Shown here: one piece after another, positions 33,873 through 45,208 of the stretch
Layout: the number at the start of each line of letters is the position of its first letter
Numbering within the stretch: position 1 is the stretch's first letter
NCBI GenBank assembly: GCA_027924645.1
Contig: BSBN01001150.1
Location: 2,790,001-2,854,000, forward strand
Origin: Cunninghamia lanceolata
Taxonomy: Eukaryota > Streptophyta > Pinopsida > Cupressales > Cupressaceae
Direction of reading: 5' to 3'
Length of the DNA stretch: 64,000 bases
The notes under the pieces: generated by a model
The model's database searches: none
What the model saw: only the letters and a program-made list of their open reading frames with translations
Told to the model about the DNA's origin: nothing
Program-made: the position numbers and the translations under genes

Positions 33873-34395
33873 CTAGAACTCTCTTAGGATAGGATACTTG
33901 TCAAAGGACAGTTCCTGGTTATCAAGATCTCTTATTTTGACTGCATAGATTGAACAACCCTTTCTTTTAGCTTTCTTCAATTGCATGGCTAAAATCTGTC
34001 TTAGTTTAAGGGGTGTCCTAGAACCATCAATCTCTACTTGATTCCCAAATTCATCAAGGCATTTCACTACCTTTTCTTCACAATTTTCTATGGACTTGTG
34101 CTCAAATAGCCAGTTGATTCCTAGAATCACGTCATAATATCCTAGAGGTGCAACATAAAGGTTGACTTGCATTTGGAAAGTTGGGAGATCTAATTCATTA
34201 CATACTAGACAGGAGTCAAATCTCTTCTCTGCACTATTACCATACTGCACCATCCATGAGTTCGCCATGTGTCTCAGTTTTACAGATAACTTTGCTACAA
34301 TTTTAGGGTCTACAAAACATTCTCTAGCTTCGATATCAATCAAAATAGAAACTGGAAGGCCAAAGAGCTTACCAGATAACTGAATGGGTGTTGCT
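33873..34395 (-). pseudogene. Protease region of chromovirus B, active site lost
   Basis: A minus-strand frame of 156 residues with the hydrophobic strand YYDVILGINWL typical of Gypsy proteases. The active site, expected as DSGA or DTGA, reads DIEA here, so S/T and G are both replaced and catalysis is unlikely. A stop separates it from reverse transcriptase. Confidence 0.78.
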
Positions 34396-35666
34396 TGAAA
34401 ATCTACTTGATGATGGTCTACAGCTGCATGAATTTGGTGCTGTGGAACTCCTGGCTGATTCCCATCTCTTTGATTTACTGATTGCTGAGGACATGCACTA
34501 GTGTAGTGCTCTCCTCCACATGTATAGAATTTGACATGGGGTCCTCTGGGTCTAGCTGGTATTTCTCTTCTATTATTGTTACTATTGTTACTAAAGTTGC
34601 CTCTCTTATTATTTCTACTTTGATTTCCATTGTTCCTTTCCTGAAAAATATTGCCTCTTTTTAGATTTTGAATCTGACGCTTGTTGTTTCCTTGATTGTT
34701 GTTGCTATTTTGATTATGATTGTCACTCTAGAACCTCTTATTTCTATATTTCGTATCTTACCTCTTATGATAGTTGGCAATCTGTTGCATTTTCTACTCC
34801 TACTTAGTCACTTTCTTGAACACTTTGTCCATGGTCAAGGGCTTATGAATATCTACCTTTGCCCCAATTTGTGGTCTTAAACCCAAGATAAACTTTTAGA
34901 TCCTGAACCTCTCATCTATCTGGTACTGTGGAACATTCTTGAGTAGGTGTGAGAATTTCTCCCAACACTGAGTCACTATCATACCTCCCTGAGTTAGGTT
35001 TTGAAATTCTGTCATCTTTTTATCAAAATAAACCTATGGTAACCACCTCTTCCTAAAGAGTTGGAGGAAGCGGTCCCACGTTACTACTTCAGGTAATAGT
35101 TTCTTTTCTATTTTTTTGTTATCCCACCAGGTCACTGCGTCGCCAGTAAGATGGTAAGATCCCCATATTGCTTTAGTTTCTTCGGACAAGTTTTGGAGAT
35201 CATAATATTTTTCCATCTCTATTATCCATGCCTTAGCTCAATCACCAATGGTCTTACCATCGAATTTAGGAGGGGCAACCTTTTTAAGGTCTTTTCCCAA
35301 CTCCTCTGCAATTCTATCTCGATTGTTCACATTCGCTTCACCTTCTGGGCCTCGTGCTTCTTCCCTCTGATCCGCATCTCCCTCATTCTCATTTCGATTT
35401 CCTCTCATTCCCTGGACTTCCTGCTTAAGATTGTTCATTTGGGTCCCTTGTTGAGTTAAAAGAGCAAGGATTTGATCCAGCCATTTATTATGTGCATCAT
35501 TGTTCTATCTATTATTGTTGTTTGTTTCATTTTAGTTCCCTTCATTATTTCTAGCATTGTTCCCTACATTATCTCCTTCATTGTTTCCTTCGTTTTGGTT
35601 CCCTGTATTTTGCTCACTGTCAGATCCTAAGGTTGATCCCTTACGTCTAGAGTTTCTAGTACTCAT
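34396..35666 (-). pseudogene. Gag of chromovirus B (degenerate)
   Basis: Minus-strand pieces starting at an ATG at 35664-35666: an asparagine-rich N-terminus, 35238-35438 (acidic, ending VAPPKFDGKTIGD) and 35034-35216 with GDAVTWWDNKKIE, the Gag core motif. These are followed by an Asn/Arg-rich stretch and a ruined zinc knuckle near 34488-34525 that keeps TCGGEHYTSAC but has lost the first cysteine and one spacer residue. Several stops. Confidence 0.8.
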
Positions 35667-35732
35667 GTTGATTGATCTACAACAAGTTTACAACTTAGCG
35701 TAATAGTTTAAAAAGGCCTAGTGTAGAACCTA

Positions 35733-35746
35733 GCACTCTGATGCCA
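35733..35746 (-). other. Primer-binding site of chromovirus B
   Basis: On the minus strand this reads TGGCATCAGAGTGC two bases after the 5' LTR, a slightly decayed initiator tRNA-Met site (TGGTATCAGAGC). Confidence 0.75.
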
Positions 35747-36849
35747 AATGCAAAGTACTGAATTCCATCACATAAATAACTGAAGTAAAAGTTAAACTGC
35801 AATTACACTATTGAGGAAAAGAGAGAGTTTTACTAATAATTGACAACACAAGATTTGATTCATTGAAATGGTAAACAATAATGTTACAATTCATCATACA
35901 GAAGTATAGTTATAGAGCTCCATGAAATACTATGTACATGTTTCAATATTGGCTTAAGTGCCTTACAATTTATTTCAATACAATGGAGTAATACAAATGT
36001 CAGCATATACAAGTAGAATCCATAATACATAGATCAAACCTTGACCGCCATCGACCATTTGGTCCTCTGCTACATCAAAGGACAAGAACATGGTTCAAGC
36101 ACTTTTCTGCCCAACCACGAAGCTTACGCTTCCCTAGTATTCTTTAGACTTAAAGAATGCTTGACCCTGTATGAAGGGCCTAACAACCTATAAACAGTTG
36201 GCAGGGTGGAATATGGTGCGTTCCTATTAACCTACATGCATCCCTAACTTGAATGCGGCATCACATTAACAGGATATGACAGAGAATAAAATAAATAACT
36301 AGGCATAAAAATCCATCTATTTCAATGGTTCAATCGTCTATTTCAGCGTCACAAATTAACTTTGGCCAAAGTATGAAACCATTTAAGGGTGTGTAGATCC
36401 TCAAAAAGAAGAACTACTTCTCTGTTTTACCCATATTTAGCGTCCATCCTAAAAAGTAACTTTCCCAAACAGACAATGCATAATAAACAAAAATATATGT
36501 ATTTCTATTTCCTTTGTAAGCACATTAAAAATAATGATAATAAATCAATTCTTCGTGCAATAAACAATAACAATGAATCTTTCTGTTACAAAATTAGTAT
36601 CTCCTTGTTTCCATATGTACTTAGTTTTATCAGAATGTTTGATCAGTATTTTGCTAGCAAATTTTACGGTTTCAGCTCATGATTTTGACTTTCCTACGCT
36701 ATTTTGTAGGGTATTTAATACAATAATTTCACTCATAAAGCAATTGGAATAGCTCAGCATGTATTTGTAACAACGGGTATATATATAGTAATGAAAAGAT
36801 TCCACTATTCTATATCAATTTCACATAAATAACTTTGTTTTTTGCTCAA

Positions 36850-37130
36850 TTCATGCCAGAACAACAATATATAAAACAATAAAACTTAGATTTGATTTGT
36901 TTCTCATTCCAGAATAGTAATATATATGAAGAAAAACTCAGATTTGGTTTAAAATTCATATCCAAACTACAATATATATGAGGAAAACTCAGATTTGATT
37001 TGTTTCTCATATCAAAATAGCAATATATATGAAGAAAAACTCATATTTGGTTTAAAATTCAAACCAGAACAACAATGTGTGCTAGAACAACGAAATGTAT
37101 GCCAGAACAACGAAATGTATACCAGAACAA
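36850..37130. repeat. Tandem repeat in 5' LTR of chromovirus B
   Basis: Same roughly 55-60 bp units as 26700-27020, with fewer copies and different decay. Confidence 0.65.
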
Positions 37131-37756
37131 CAATGAGAGATAACAAATAAAGCAAGTTTTTGGGTTTTAATAGAAGATTTTAGAGGTTAACCTCCTATGT
37201 TCCCCCCTTAGTCCTCTTGCTGGGGATGTGGGAAGGCCTACAGGCCTCCCACGGCCTCAACAAGAGGGTTGTGGCCTGCCTTCAAAGGTAGTGCCACAGC
37301 CTCTAGACAAAGCACCATTTTCTATGGAATAACAACTAACAAAATCAACTAGAAACTTTAGATTTCATACATAGATTTCTTAATAAAAATCAAACAAACA
37401 ACGCAATCTTTGCTACAGGCAAAAGAATGGAATTTCAATTGCACAAAGAAATGAAGAAGAAACCTGGGAATAGTCAGAGAAGTTGTTCCAATTGAGATGC
37501 CCTTGAGAATCCTACTTTTTCCTTGCTTTTCTTCCTCACCTATGCTGCATTTTTCTTCTTTTGTTGCATCCCTCTTTTTTTAATTCCATGTTTGTGCCTT
37601 GTTTTTATCTTTTCTTTTGCTCTATAATTGTCTCTCCTCTTCTTAGGGCAACTCTATTTTTTTCTTTTCATTCACTATTTCTCTGTCCAATCCTCATGCA
37701 AACTTTAATTTAGTTTAAATTCTATTTTTTTAAAATTGAAACCCACACATGCTTCC

Positions 37757-37759
<3 letters not shown>

Positions 37760-37799
<40 letters not shown>
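37760..37799. repeat. (AT)n microsatellite
   Basis: About 20 AT units in the 5' LTR of chromovirus B only. Confidence 0.9.
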
Positions 37800-37801
<2 letters not shown>

Positions 37802-38317
37802 TTATTAAATAAGGATTTTTTTATAATTCTCAATAATAGTTGCACATTTAATTTCGCAATTAGTACATATATATACAAAGATAGGCTTAATTAATTTAAC
37901 AATTCAGGCATCGAATAATCATGCATATAAACATTTGCAAGTAAACAACAGTCACATACATATGTATCTCATGAAGAACATTAAACATATAGTCATGAAT
38001 GCAAAGAAATATGATTCTATGTGAGTGTGTGATAGGGCACTAGACAAAACCCATCCAGTTGTTGACAAACAACTAGGTCCCCTCTACTTGAAACATGTTC
38101 TTACCTTCAACAATACCTGCAACCAATCCCACTCATTTTCCATGGTCAATACGTTAGTTCCGTAAAAACATAGCCAAAGCGACATAAAATAACTGAATCA
38201 TAAGCTCAATAGTGTATCATTATTATGTTTATCTAAAATCAAGCATTGAATAGAATTCAATAATTTTCCATGCATTAAATGTAAATGAAATCAATCCAAA
38301 AAGTTCAAGACGTGACA

Positions 38318-38975
38318 AAATGAGAGAAGAAGGTTTGATCAATGGATGAGGTTGCATATTAGGGCATCTTTTGAAATTGAGGGCTAGGATCAACTTAAGA
38401 GTCGACTTTTGGATTTTGTCCTTTAGTGAGAGGAATTTTAAATTTGGATTTATTTGTGGGGTGTATGAGGAATGGGACAAGTGGCATTCCAAATAATTAA
38501 ATAATGTGTATTATTTAATTATTTGGGGGAGAGGGATAATGAGGGCTTATGATGGATGTTAGGATTAATTAAATAGGTTTATCCAATTAATCTAGTTGTA
38601 GGAAAATTAGTGGGGTTTAAATTAATTAAATAAATATGTTTAATTAATTTGGCTAGGAGGAATAAATGGATAGATTAATTAAATAAATATGATCTATTTA
38701 ATTAATCATGGATAAACGATTAATTAATTAAATAAATTTGATTTATTTAATTCATTTGGCATAAAGGATTAATTAATTAAATAAATTTGATTTATTTAAT
38801 TAATTTGGGATAAAGGGATAGTCCTAGGATGAAGGATGTCAAAAGGTGTCGAAAGTGATGTCGACAAGGGGATTAGGTGTTGTAAGATGAGATTAGGTGT
38901 TGAATGTGTCACAAGACAACACAAGGTGATGAAAGTGGCATGTCATTGGGACATAGTCAATTTGAGGTCTCTACA
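38318..38975 (-). mobile_element. Right LTR (5' LTR) of outer element, resumed
   Basis: Continuation of the outer LTR after chromovirus B. The AAATG at 38318 repeats 25578-25582. From 38476 the sequence matches 1-398 up to a common end at CTACA. An AT-rich tandem array at about 38560-38815 holds more units than the left copy. The minus-strand frame at 38229-38492 spans the junction and is chance. Confidence 0.75.
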
Positions 38976-40508
38976 GATACATCATCATTTGATCCCTTAG
39001 AAATACAATTCAGAGTCAGAGAGAGTTTGATTGAAATTGGAACATTGTAAGGTGAATGACACATTAGACAAAGAGAGGGTTTCACAATATTGATGGCATG
39101 TGATTTGAATGTATTGATTGCAAAATTCCAGTACTGCTTCAAAGAGCATCTCCATTTTATGTATTGTAAGATAAAGACAATTTTAAATATGAAGCATGTG
39201 GATAAGATCAAGAGATTTGATGAAGGGAGAAAGGAATCCAAGTAATGGGGCAGTTGAGAAAGGGGCTACATCTCAACAGTTCCATCTTTTTGTTATTTGA
39301 TAAAAGGCGAATCAATTGCAATAAGTAAAAGAGCAGATAGGTATCAACTTCATCAATGAAATACTTCATATTAAGTTTGTAGGCACCATAACGGAAGGGG
39401 AATTTTTGTCATAGGTGGTAGCTACAAGTGCCCTGATAAACATGCATACTAATGTGAAATCAAAGGTCGGATGCCTCACAGATTATAGCATACAATGCTA
39501 TGAGAAAACTTCAAGTAAATACCTTTTTCTAGCATTGGAACAATATGCATCAACCTCATATGGAAAAAGAGGAAATATTAACTATGGCTCTATATGAGTA
39601 TATAATACGATGGCCTCATATGGAAAACAAAGGAACTATGACTTGTATGAGCATAAAATACACATAATGGATTTGTAGATAAGACTTAAGAATCTTTAAA
39701 GTAAATACTTAATATTGAGGCATAGATAAAATGCCTCAACAAGTGTTAGTGATCATACGATAAGCACTTAATGGTTTGTCGAGAAGTCTCACTGGTTGTC
39801 TGGAGAATCCAATGGAAGAGACCAAGAAATAAAAATTTAACATAATTATATATTTCAGATTAAGTAATAACCTACCTGAGTGTCTGAATGAGGAAATCTA
39901 GGATAAGACCATGGTATAAACCCCTCTGATTAAGAATGCTTCCTGAAACAATTTCTAGCATCAAAATCTACAAGGTCAAAAATTTCATCTTCTTCCCTTC
40001 TCTACCCATAGCTTTTCTTCCCCCAGAGTCCCCTCAATCTCTCCCTGTTTCAAAATTAATAGACTTCTCTTTTTCTAGAGAGCATCTATGTTCCATAAAA
40101 TAGGAAAAAACAATTAATTCTTAATAACTCCACTTATAAATATTCTAATTTTAGCTTCTCCAAGAATTAGAAAACTAAAAGTAAATAACTCCCAAGATTC
40201 CCTCAAGATAGTTAATTGCCAAAATTGCCACTTCTTCCTTGTGACCTAAATTAGAATAATTCAAATAATAAAAAATAAATAATGACAAAGCATTTAAAAG
40301 AATATTTTCTGAAAGATATTTAAATATCCTAAATGATTATTTAGAAATATTGCAATTAATTTATTTATTAATTTTATTGGGACTAAATATAATTACTTTA
40401 GTCTTTCAAAAATAATTATTCTAAATAAGCATACACATTGATGCAAATCTAATCACTCCACTCACAATCAAGGTTAATCGATTTAAAAAAATTAATTAAC
40501 CTTCTATT
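38976..40508. other. AT-rich host or old-repeat sequence; no supportable gene
   Basis: The sequence right of the outer element holds short frames (38957-39241 minus, 39415-39597 plus) without domains. The last part, 40451-40508, is the left half of an older LTR end whose right half continues at 55626-55720 beyond the big element. That older LTR probably extends leftward into the AT-rich stretch at about 40080-40450. Its left end is not placed. Confidence 0.4.
40504..40508. other. Target-site duplication of giant-LTR element (left)
   Basis: CTATT, matched by CTATT at 55626-55630. A local duplicate of the target at 55758-55901 contains a single CTATT at the same place, confirming the insertion point. 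Confidence 0.88.
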
Positions 40509-43500
40509 TATTACTAAATTATGTTTACAACCTAATTTAGCAAGGCCTAGACAACAGTTGTTTAGAGGGGGGTACAATTTTTTTTTTCCTTATGTAGGAT
40601 CATCTAGTCAATGTCTGATGTCTTGACAGAAGACAAGTGCAAAATCACTTATCAAAATCATGTAACAGCTCAATCTGAGCTGTTACATAATCCTGGTAAG
40701 GGAAATCATCTACGGACAAGAAAACAAACATTCAAAGAATGAAGAGAATTGATGGATTTCATGTTTCAACTGTTGATTATTCATTATTTTTTAATGCAAG
40801 TAAAAGAGGTATTTATAAACTATCAAATTATACATCATGTTTTATACATATGTTTCAAAGAAAGATTAGTTGTTTTATGCCATGTATTTGATTCAGAAAG
40901 TGAAATATACATATTCCATTGCATAGAATGAGATAGTTGATTGTATTCAAAAGAATGTATAAAAGTGTCCCACACAAGCCGTGGGAGTAACTGAAGTGCA
41001 ACATAAAAGTAAATTTTACTTTTGAAGAACAAGAAATGCATAGGAAAAGTAGATGGACCCATCATTGTCTGCGAATGATGAATCCCAAGGTTGAGTTGGT
41101 CTCCAGCTCCCTCCATCTGTCGAGCTCCAGAATACCTGCAAAAAAGTTTTCTTAGAAGCTCTAGGTTCCAAAACTTTTCATACACGTAACCAGGTCAAAC
41201 AAAAAGTACATCCACTTTTATGTAGCAGTAGTAATCAATAATCAAATATCAGCATAAGAGAAGTCAGAATGAGTAGATACAAGTACCATATCAAAAGGAG
41301 ATAAATCCCTACAAGTGACCACATATCATGAATCAAAGGTACATTTTATCTAACTTGTGTGTTTCTTGTGCAGGTACAAGTAAATATTTATTGTAGATTT
41401 TATTCAAGCATGTGGAGAAAATGTGGCTCCCACAAGGGTAGAGCCTAGCATGCTTCCTTCTTTATTCATCTAAGAAGGATATCAGATCATGGAACAACAA
41501 ATAGAATAGGTACTTATCACTTTTGTTGTGAATGAGGTGTAAGATTACTATTGACAATCATAAAGGGAAAAAAGCCAGTCATGATCATGACTGTTTTAGC
41601 AATCAAAAAGGCATATTATCAATTGTTGCAGTTATAAGGGAAAAGAGCATGTGGAGCTAAGTGGTTAATCATTGGAGGTCCTAAGGCTAAAATCAATGCA
41701 TCCATTAGTTACTAGAAGTAGTACAAGGTTTGGTTAAAAAGTTTTGTTACAGTGGACCTTGTATCAGTTCAGGCTTGCAAGGGTTTAATTAGTCATAAAC
41801 CACCTTAGAAGCTTCAAGTAATTTTATATGATTGCAAGAGTATGAAATTAGTAAGGATTTTAGAGTCTCATCATTATACACAAGCCTGTGTTAGGCCTAT
41901 CTTTATTTGACAGAGGTTCAACAGTCTACAGTCATGTTCATGAAGAGGCAAGGTCAGTTGCAAAGCTACAAAGATCAACATTGAGTATCTTTTCCTGCTA
42001 CAGCTATATTTCTCCACAAATAACAAAATCCATATCAACATCCAAAAGAGAAAATCACAAATGCAAGATGATAAAAGGCAGTCCTCAGGTTGAACCACAA
42101 CAAAGCAAAGTTGCACTTGTTCATGTAATAAATGAAGAGTTTTTCTAGTAGTAACTTCACTATTTTACCATTTTCAAATAATGAAACCAACATGTATTTG
42201 CACAAGGAAGCTCAGATGCAGAAGGAGCTAGAAGGAGTTTCGAGCCATGAGGGTTTATTATGCTTAGAAATATGGAAGAATACCAAGTATGGACGAGATC
42301 TACACATATACACTGATTTTGAATACTTCTACAGAGCAGACAAAGAGGATGAAAGGTGTCTCAAACCCCATGAAGTTTGTTTCAACTCAGGAAAAGTGAA
42401 CTTGCCAGTTTCATGTCAGCCTATGCAAATATATAAAAGACCCTATCTTTAAAGCAAAGAATGGAGAAGCATAATGTTGAAACCCTAAGCCTCTTATGGT
42501 TATTTCAGTACAACAACAAGCCTGTGTAATTTTTTGTAGACCCAAGATATCATAAGATCACGGCTCATAAAGAGACAGTGCTTTCATAATGTCTTCACTC
42601 AGAAAGGGAGAGAGAAATATGTCAAATATAGCCACAGCCTGTCGAACAGAAAACAAGAGAGAAAGAGCATAGATATAGAAAGAGAAAAAGGTGTTTCGAG
42701 CCCCATGAATGTTGTTTCAATTCAAGGAAATGAACCTGCTAGTTCATGGTAGTCTATAAAAATGCCATCAAAGACTCTATCTTTAAAACAAGGTGAAAAG
42801 AATGGAGAAGCAAAATGATGAAACCCTAGCATTTCATGGTGACCTTGTATGTAGCAAGCTTTGTCTTTTTCAACAAACCCAAAACATAGATGCAAGATAT
42901 GGCCGCAACCCACAAAGTATACAGAAGCTCTAAAAATGTTTCTGAGTTCATATTCTACATATTTCAATGGAGAAATACAAAGAAACATACAGAGTTTGAG
43001 AGTAGTTTGTTACCTTATTTTGTAGCACAGACTAAATACATGGAGGCCACGAAGTTATGCTCAGTTTTTTGCCTTTATATTGCTTCCAAAAGAGCTCAAG
43101 TAGTCGGCCATGGCGGCCCCACACAGAAGGGAGTAAACCATAGTGGGAAACACATAAAATACATCAGAAATGCACATATGGTCATGGCCAAAAAATAAGA
43201 AAACAGTGTTCAAACACATAAAATATGGTTCAGTATCGGCAGAGAAGGATTTACCTTTTCTTATATGTAAGAAAACTCCAATAAAATGCTGGAAGACAGC
43301 TAGAAATCGAGATTTTCCCTCAAACCCTAACCTTCAATGGTGGCGCAGGCAGAGTTCTCCACCAAAAAATCAAAATGCAAATGATATTTTTTAGGTTTTC
43401 ATTCCTTTTGGTTGAATGCCCTAGCCACAGTGGGCTTTCTTTCTTAATTTTTAACTTTCTTTTGAATATCATTGTTATCCAAAATTATGCCCTAGATCAA

Positions 43501-44948
43501 CACTTTGAGTGTTTGAACCTAATGATGCCAAGGACTCCGTAAAGGGCCTTTTTCAAATCAAATAATGCCTCATGATTGAAAGGTATTTGAGCTTAAAAAT
43601 GTAATCAAACATCACATATTATGCATGGAGGAATAATGATGCAGAGGTAAGGTGCATGAAGATGACATGGGAGACATAAGGGCTTGTTTTGATGTCACAT
43701 ATCATATCTCATATAGAATCATGGGTCTTATTGCTTGCATGCAAGAGGACCTTCAAGTCAAGAGGGAGTCAAAGAGAGTACTATTATTTTGCATGAGTTA
43801 GAAAATAATAAACAAATGTAAATAAATAATAAAGTAATGAACTATAAATTACTTTATTATTTATCATAAAAATGCAAAGATGGTGAAAATAGACAAATCT
43901 ATAATAAATAATAAAGTAAATCATCTTGACTACTTTATTATTTTTTCACTTTGTTTCCTCATCCCAAAGTCATGCAAAATCAGGAGATGGAGTTAACTGA
44001 GCTATTTTGAGAGCTCTTTCCTGATTTTTGGTCAAAATTGGAAGAGTTTGGTCCACGACTTGGTCAAATTAATATAGAGGGGTAGTTTGGAGCTATTTTA
44101 GCTCAAATTAGATTAGTTATAGCCCTTCTTTTTAGGGATTTTCACACTTGCTCGTGGATCAGTTTTTGGAGAGATTATTTTTAGAGGTAGATGACTGCAA
44201 TTGACCTTTTTAGGTCTTCCTTGTGAGTAGATTATATATTGAGAGAACAACTTATGTTTTCTAGTTCTTGCCTTTTGCTCTCTTATACATTTCAGAGAGA
44301 AAGAGTGTTTGTAACTCAACTTTTGTAGATTTATAGATTACAACAGGTTACAGGTTTTATTCTGTCATTTTTATGCAAGTGTTGCTTTATTTTTCAGTAG
44401 AATCAAGTGTCTACCTTCTCATTTGTGTTGTCTTTATGAATGATTTTGATGAGCTTTTATTATGTTTAATATCAGAACCTTTAAAATCATTGTCTCATTT
44501 GTACTTGCATGTATTGAATAGTAGTAAAAATCACAGGTCTTAGATTGTGCAATTGGAATAGTTTTTCTTTCATGTTGTGAGAACCCTGTTTTCCTCCAAA
44601 AAGAAAGTTATTTCCAGCCTCTCTTAGAAACATTTTTGTGATCATATTGCCAAAGTGAATTGTGTGGATATATTTTTTTTGAGATTTATTGTGAGTTAGA
44701 GTTGCAGTTTTCCATCAAATTAGGTGCATCACCACACTTTTAAGTTATAGTTTTAGTGCTTTAGTAGGTCTTTTTCAACCCTTTTCCTGCAAAGTCATTA
44801 ACCCATTTGAAAATTATAAGGGAACCAACCCATAATCTGGAGATTCAAGCTCACCATAGGTCACCCACAGCTTGAGTTTGATCCCATGTTACACAGGATT
44901 GCTGAGCTTCACAGCTTTGCATAATGGGTGCAATTCTGCACAATAATA
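40509..44948 (+). mobile_element. 5' giant LTR
   Basis: A 4440-base LTR aligning along its length to 47452-55625. It contains a diverged internal duplication with a period of about 340 bases (42350 and 42690 start alike with AAAGGTGT and CCCCATGAA). Small frames at 41888-42452 and 42890-43394 recur in the other LTR but are not conserved as protein (shifted, different lengths). A TATA box is at 44233-44240. Confidence 0.85.
44233..44240 (+). promoter_or_regulatory. TATA box of giant LTR
   Basis: TATATATT followed by GAGAGAA, about 715 bases before the LTR end, conserved at about 52207 in the other LTR. Gives a U3 of about 3.7 kb. Confidence 0.5.
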
Positions 44949-44953
44949 GTTTT

Positions 44954-44971
44954 TGGCATGCCCAGTGGGAC
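44954..44971 (+). other. Primer-site-like sequence of giant-LTR element
   Basis: TGGCATGCCCAGTGGGAC starting 6 bases after the LTR. It resembles the post-LTR sequence of plant Tat-type Gypsy elements; the tRNA partner is not identified. A second similar string, TGGCGACTCCGACTTTCTGG, lies at about 45073-45092. Confidence 0.45.
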
Positions 44972-45208
44972 ATTGAACTAATTTTCAGTTCAATAAAGAA
45001 CTTATTATTTTTGTTGTTTTGGTATGAACAATAGTTAATATAGTCTTTTTAGAGGTTTTAATTCAAGTACCTGGCGACTCCGACTTTCTGGTTTGAATAG
45101 ATTAGATTTTTTACAGCCTACAAGAAAGATTCAAACAAAATCAAGTGTTGTTTTATTTCAAACAATTCTGGTTTCAGTTTGTTTTCTAGTTTTTGTGAAT
45201 GAGTAAGC

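Larger units (their letters stand above)
25583..38317 (-). mobile_element. Chromovirus B: old Ty3/Gypsy element inside the outer LTR
   Basis: A 12.7 kb minus-strand Gypsy element with LTRs at 25583-28229 and 35749-38317, both running TG...CA on the plus strand (minus-strand start TGTCACGTC). The flanking duplication is an exact AAATG (25578-25582 and 38318-38322). The primer site lies left of the right LTR and the polypurine tract right of the left LTR. Coding order on the minus strand is gag, protease, reverse transcriptase, RNase H, integrase, chromodomain. Integrase is interrupted by a 2.7 kb solo LTR. Numerous stops, LTR indels and scattered substitutions show that it is much older than the Copia. 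Confidence 0.9.
35749..38317 (-). mobile_element. 5' LTR of chromovirus B
   Basis: A 2569-base partner of 25583-28229. It contains an AT microsatellite (37760-37799) absent from the partner, which instead has extra sequence at about 27645-27790. Frames such as 36389-36682 are present in both LTRs but have no domain. Confidence 0.88.

Noticed and set aside
39415..39597. Possible pentatricopeptide-repeat fragment (VVATSALINMHTN)
   Set aside because: Ten residues resemble a PPR helix (ALIDMY-type), but nothing upstream or downstream continues the 35-residue pattern, so I treat it as chance.
41888..42452. Frames repeated in both giant LTRs (41888-42452 and 48818-49380)
   Set aside because: They recur only because the LTRs are copies; lengths and frames differ between copies and there is no domain.
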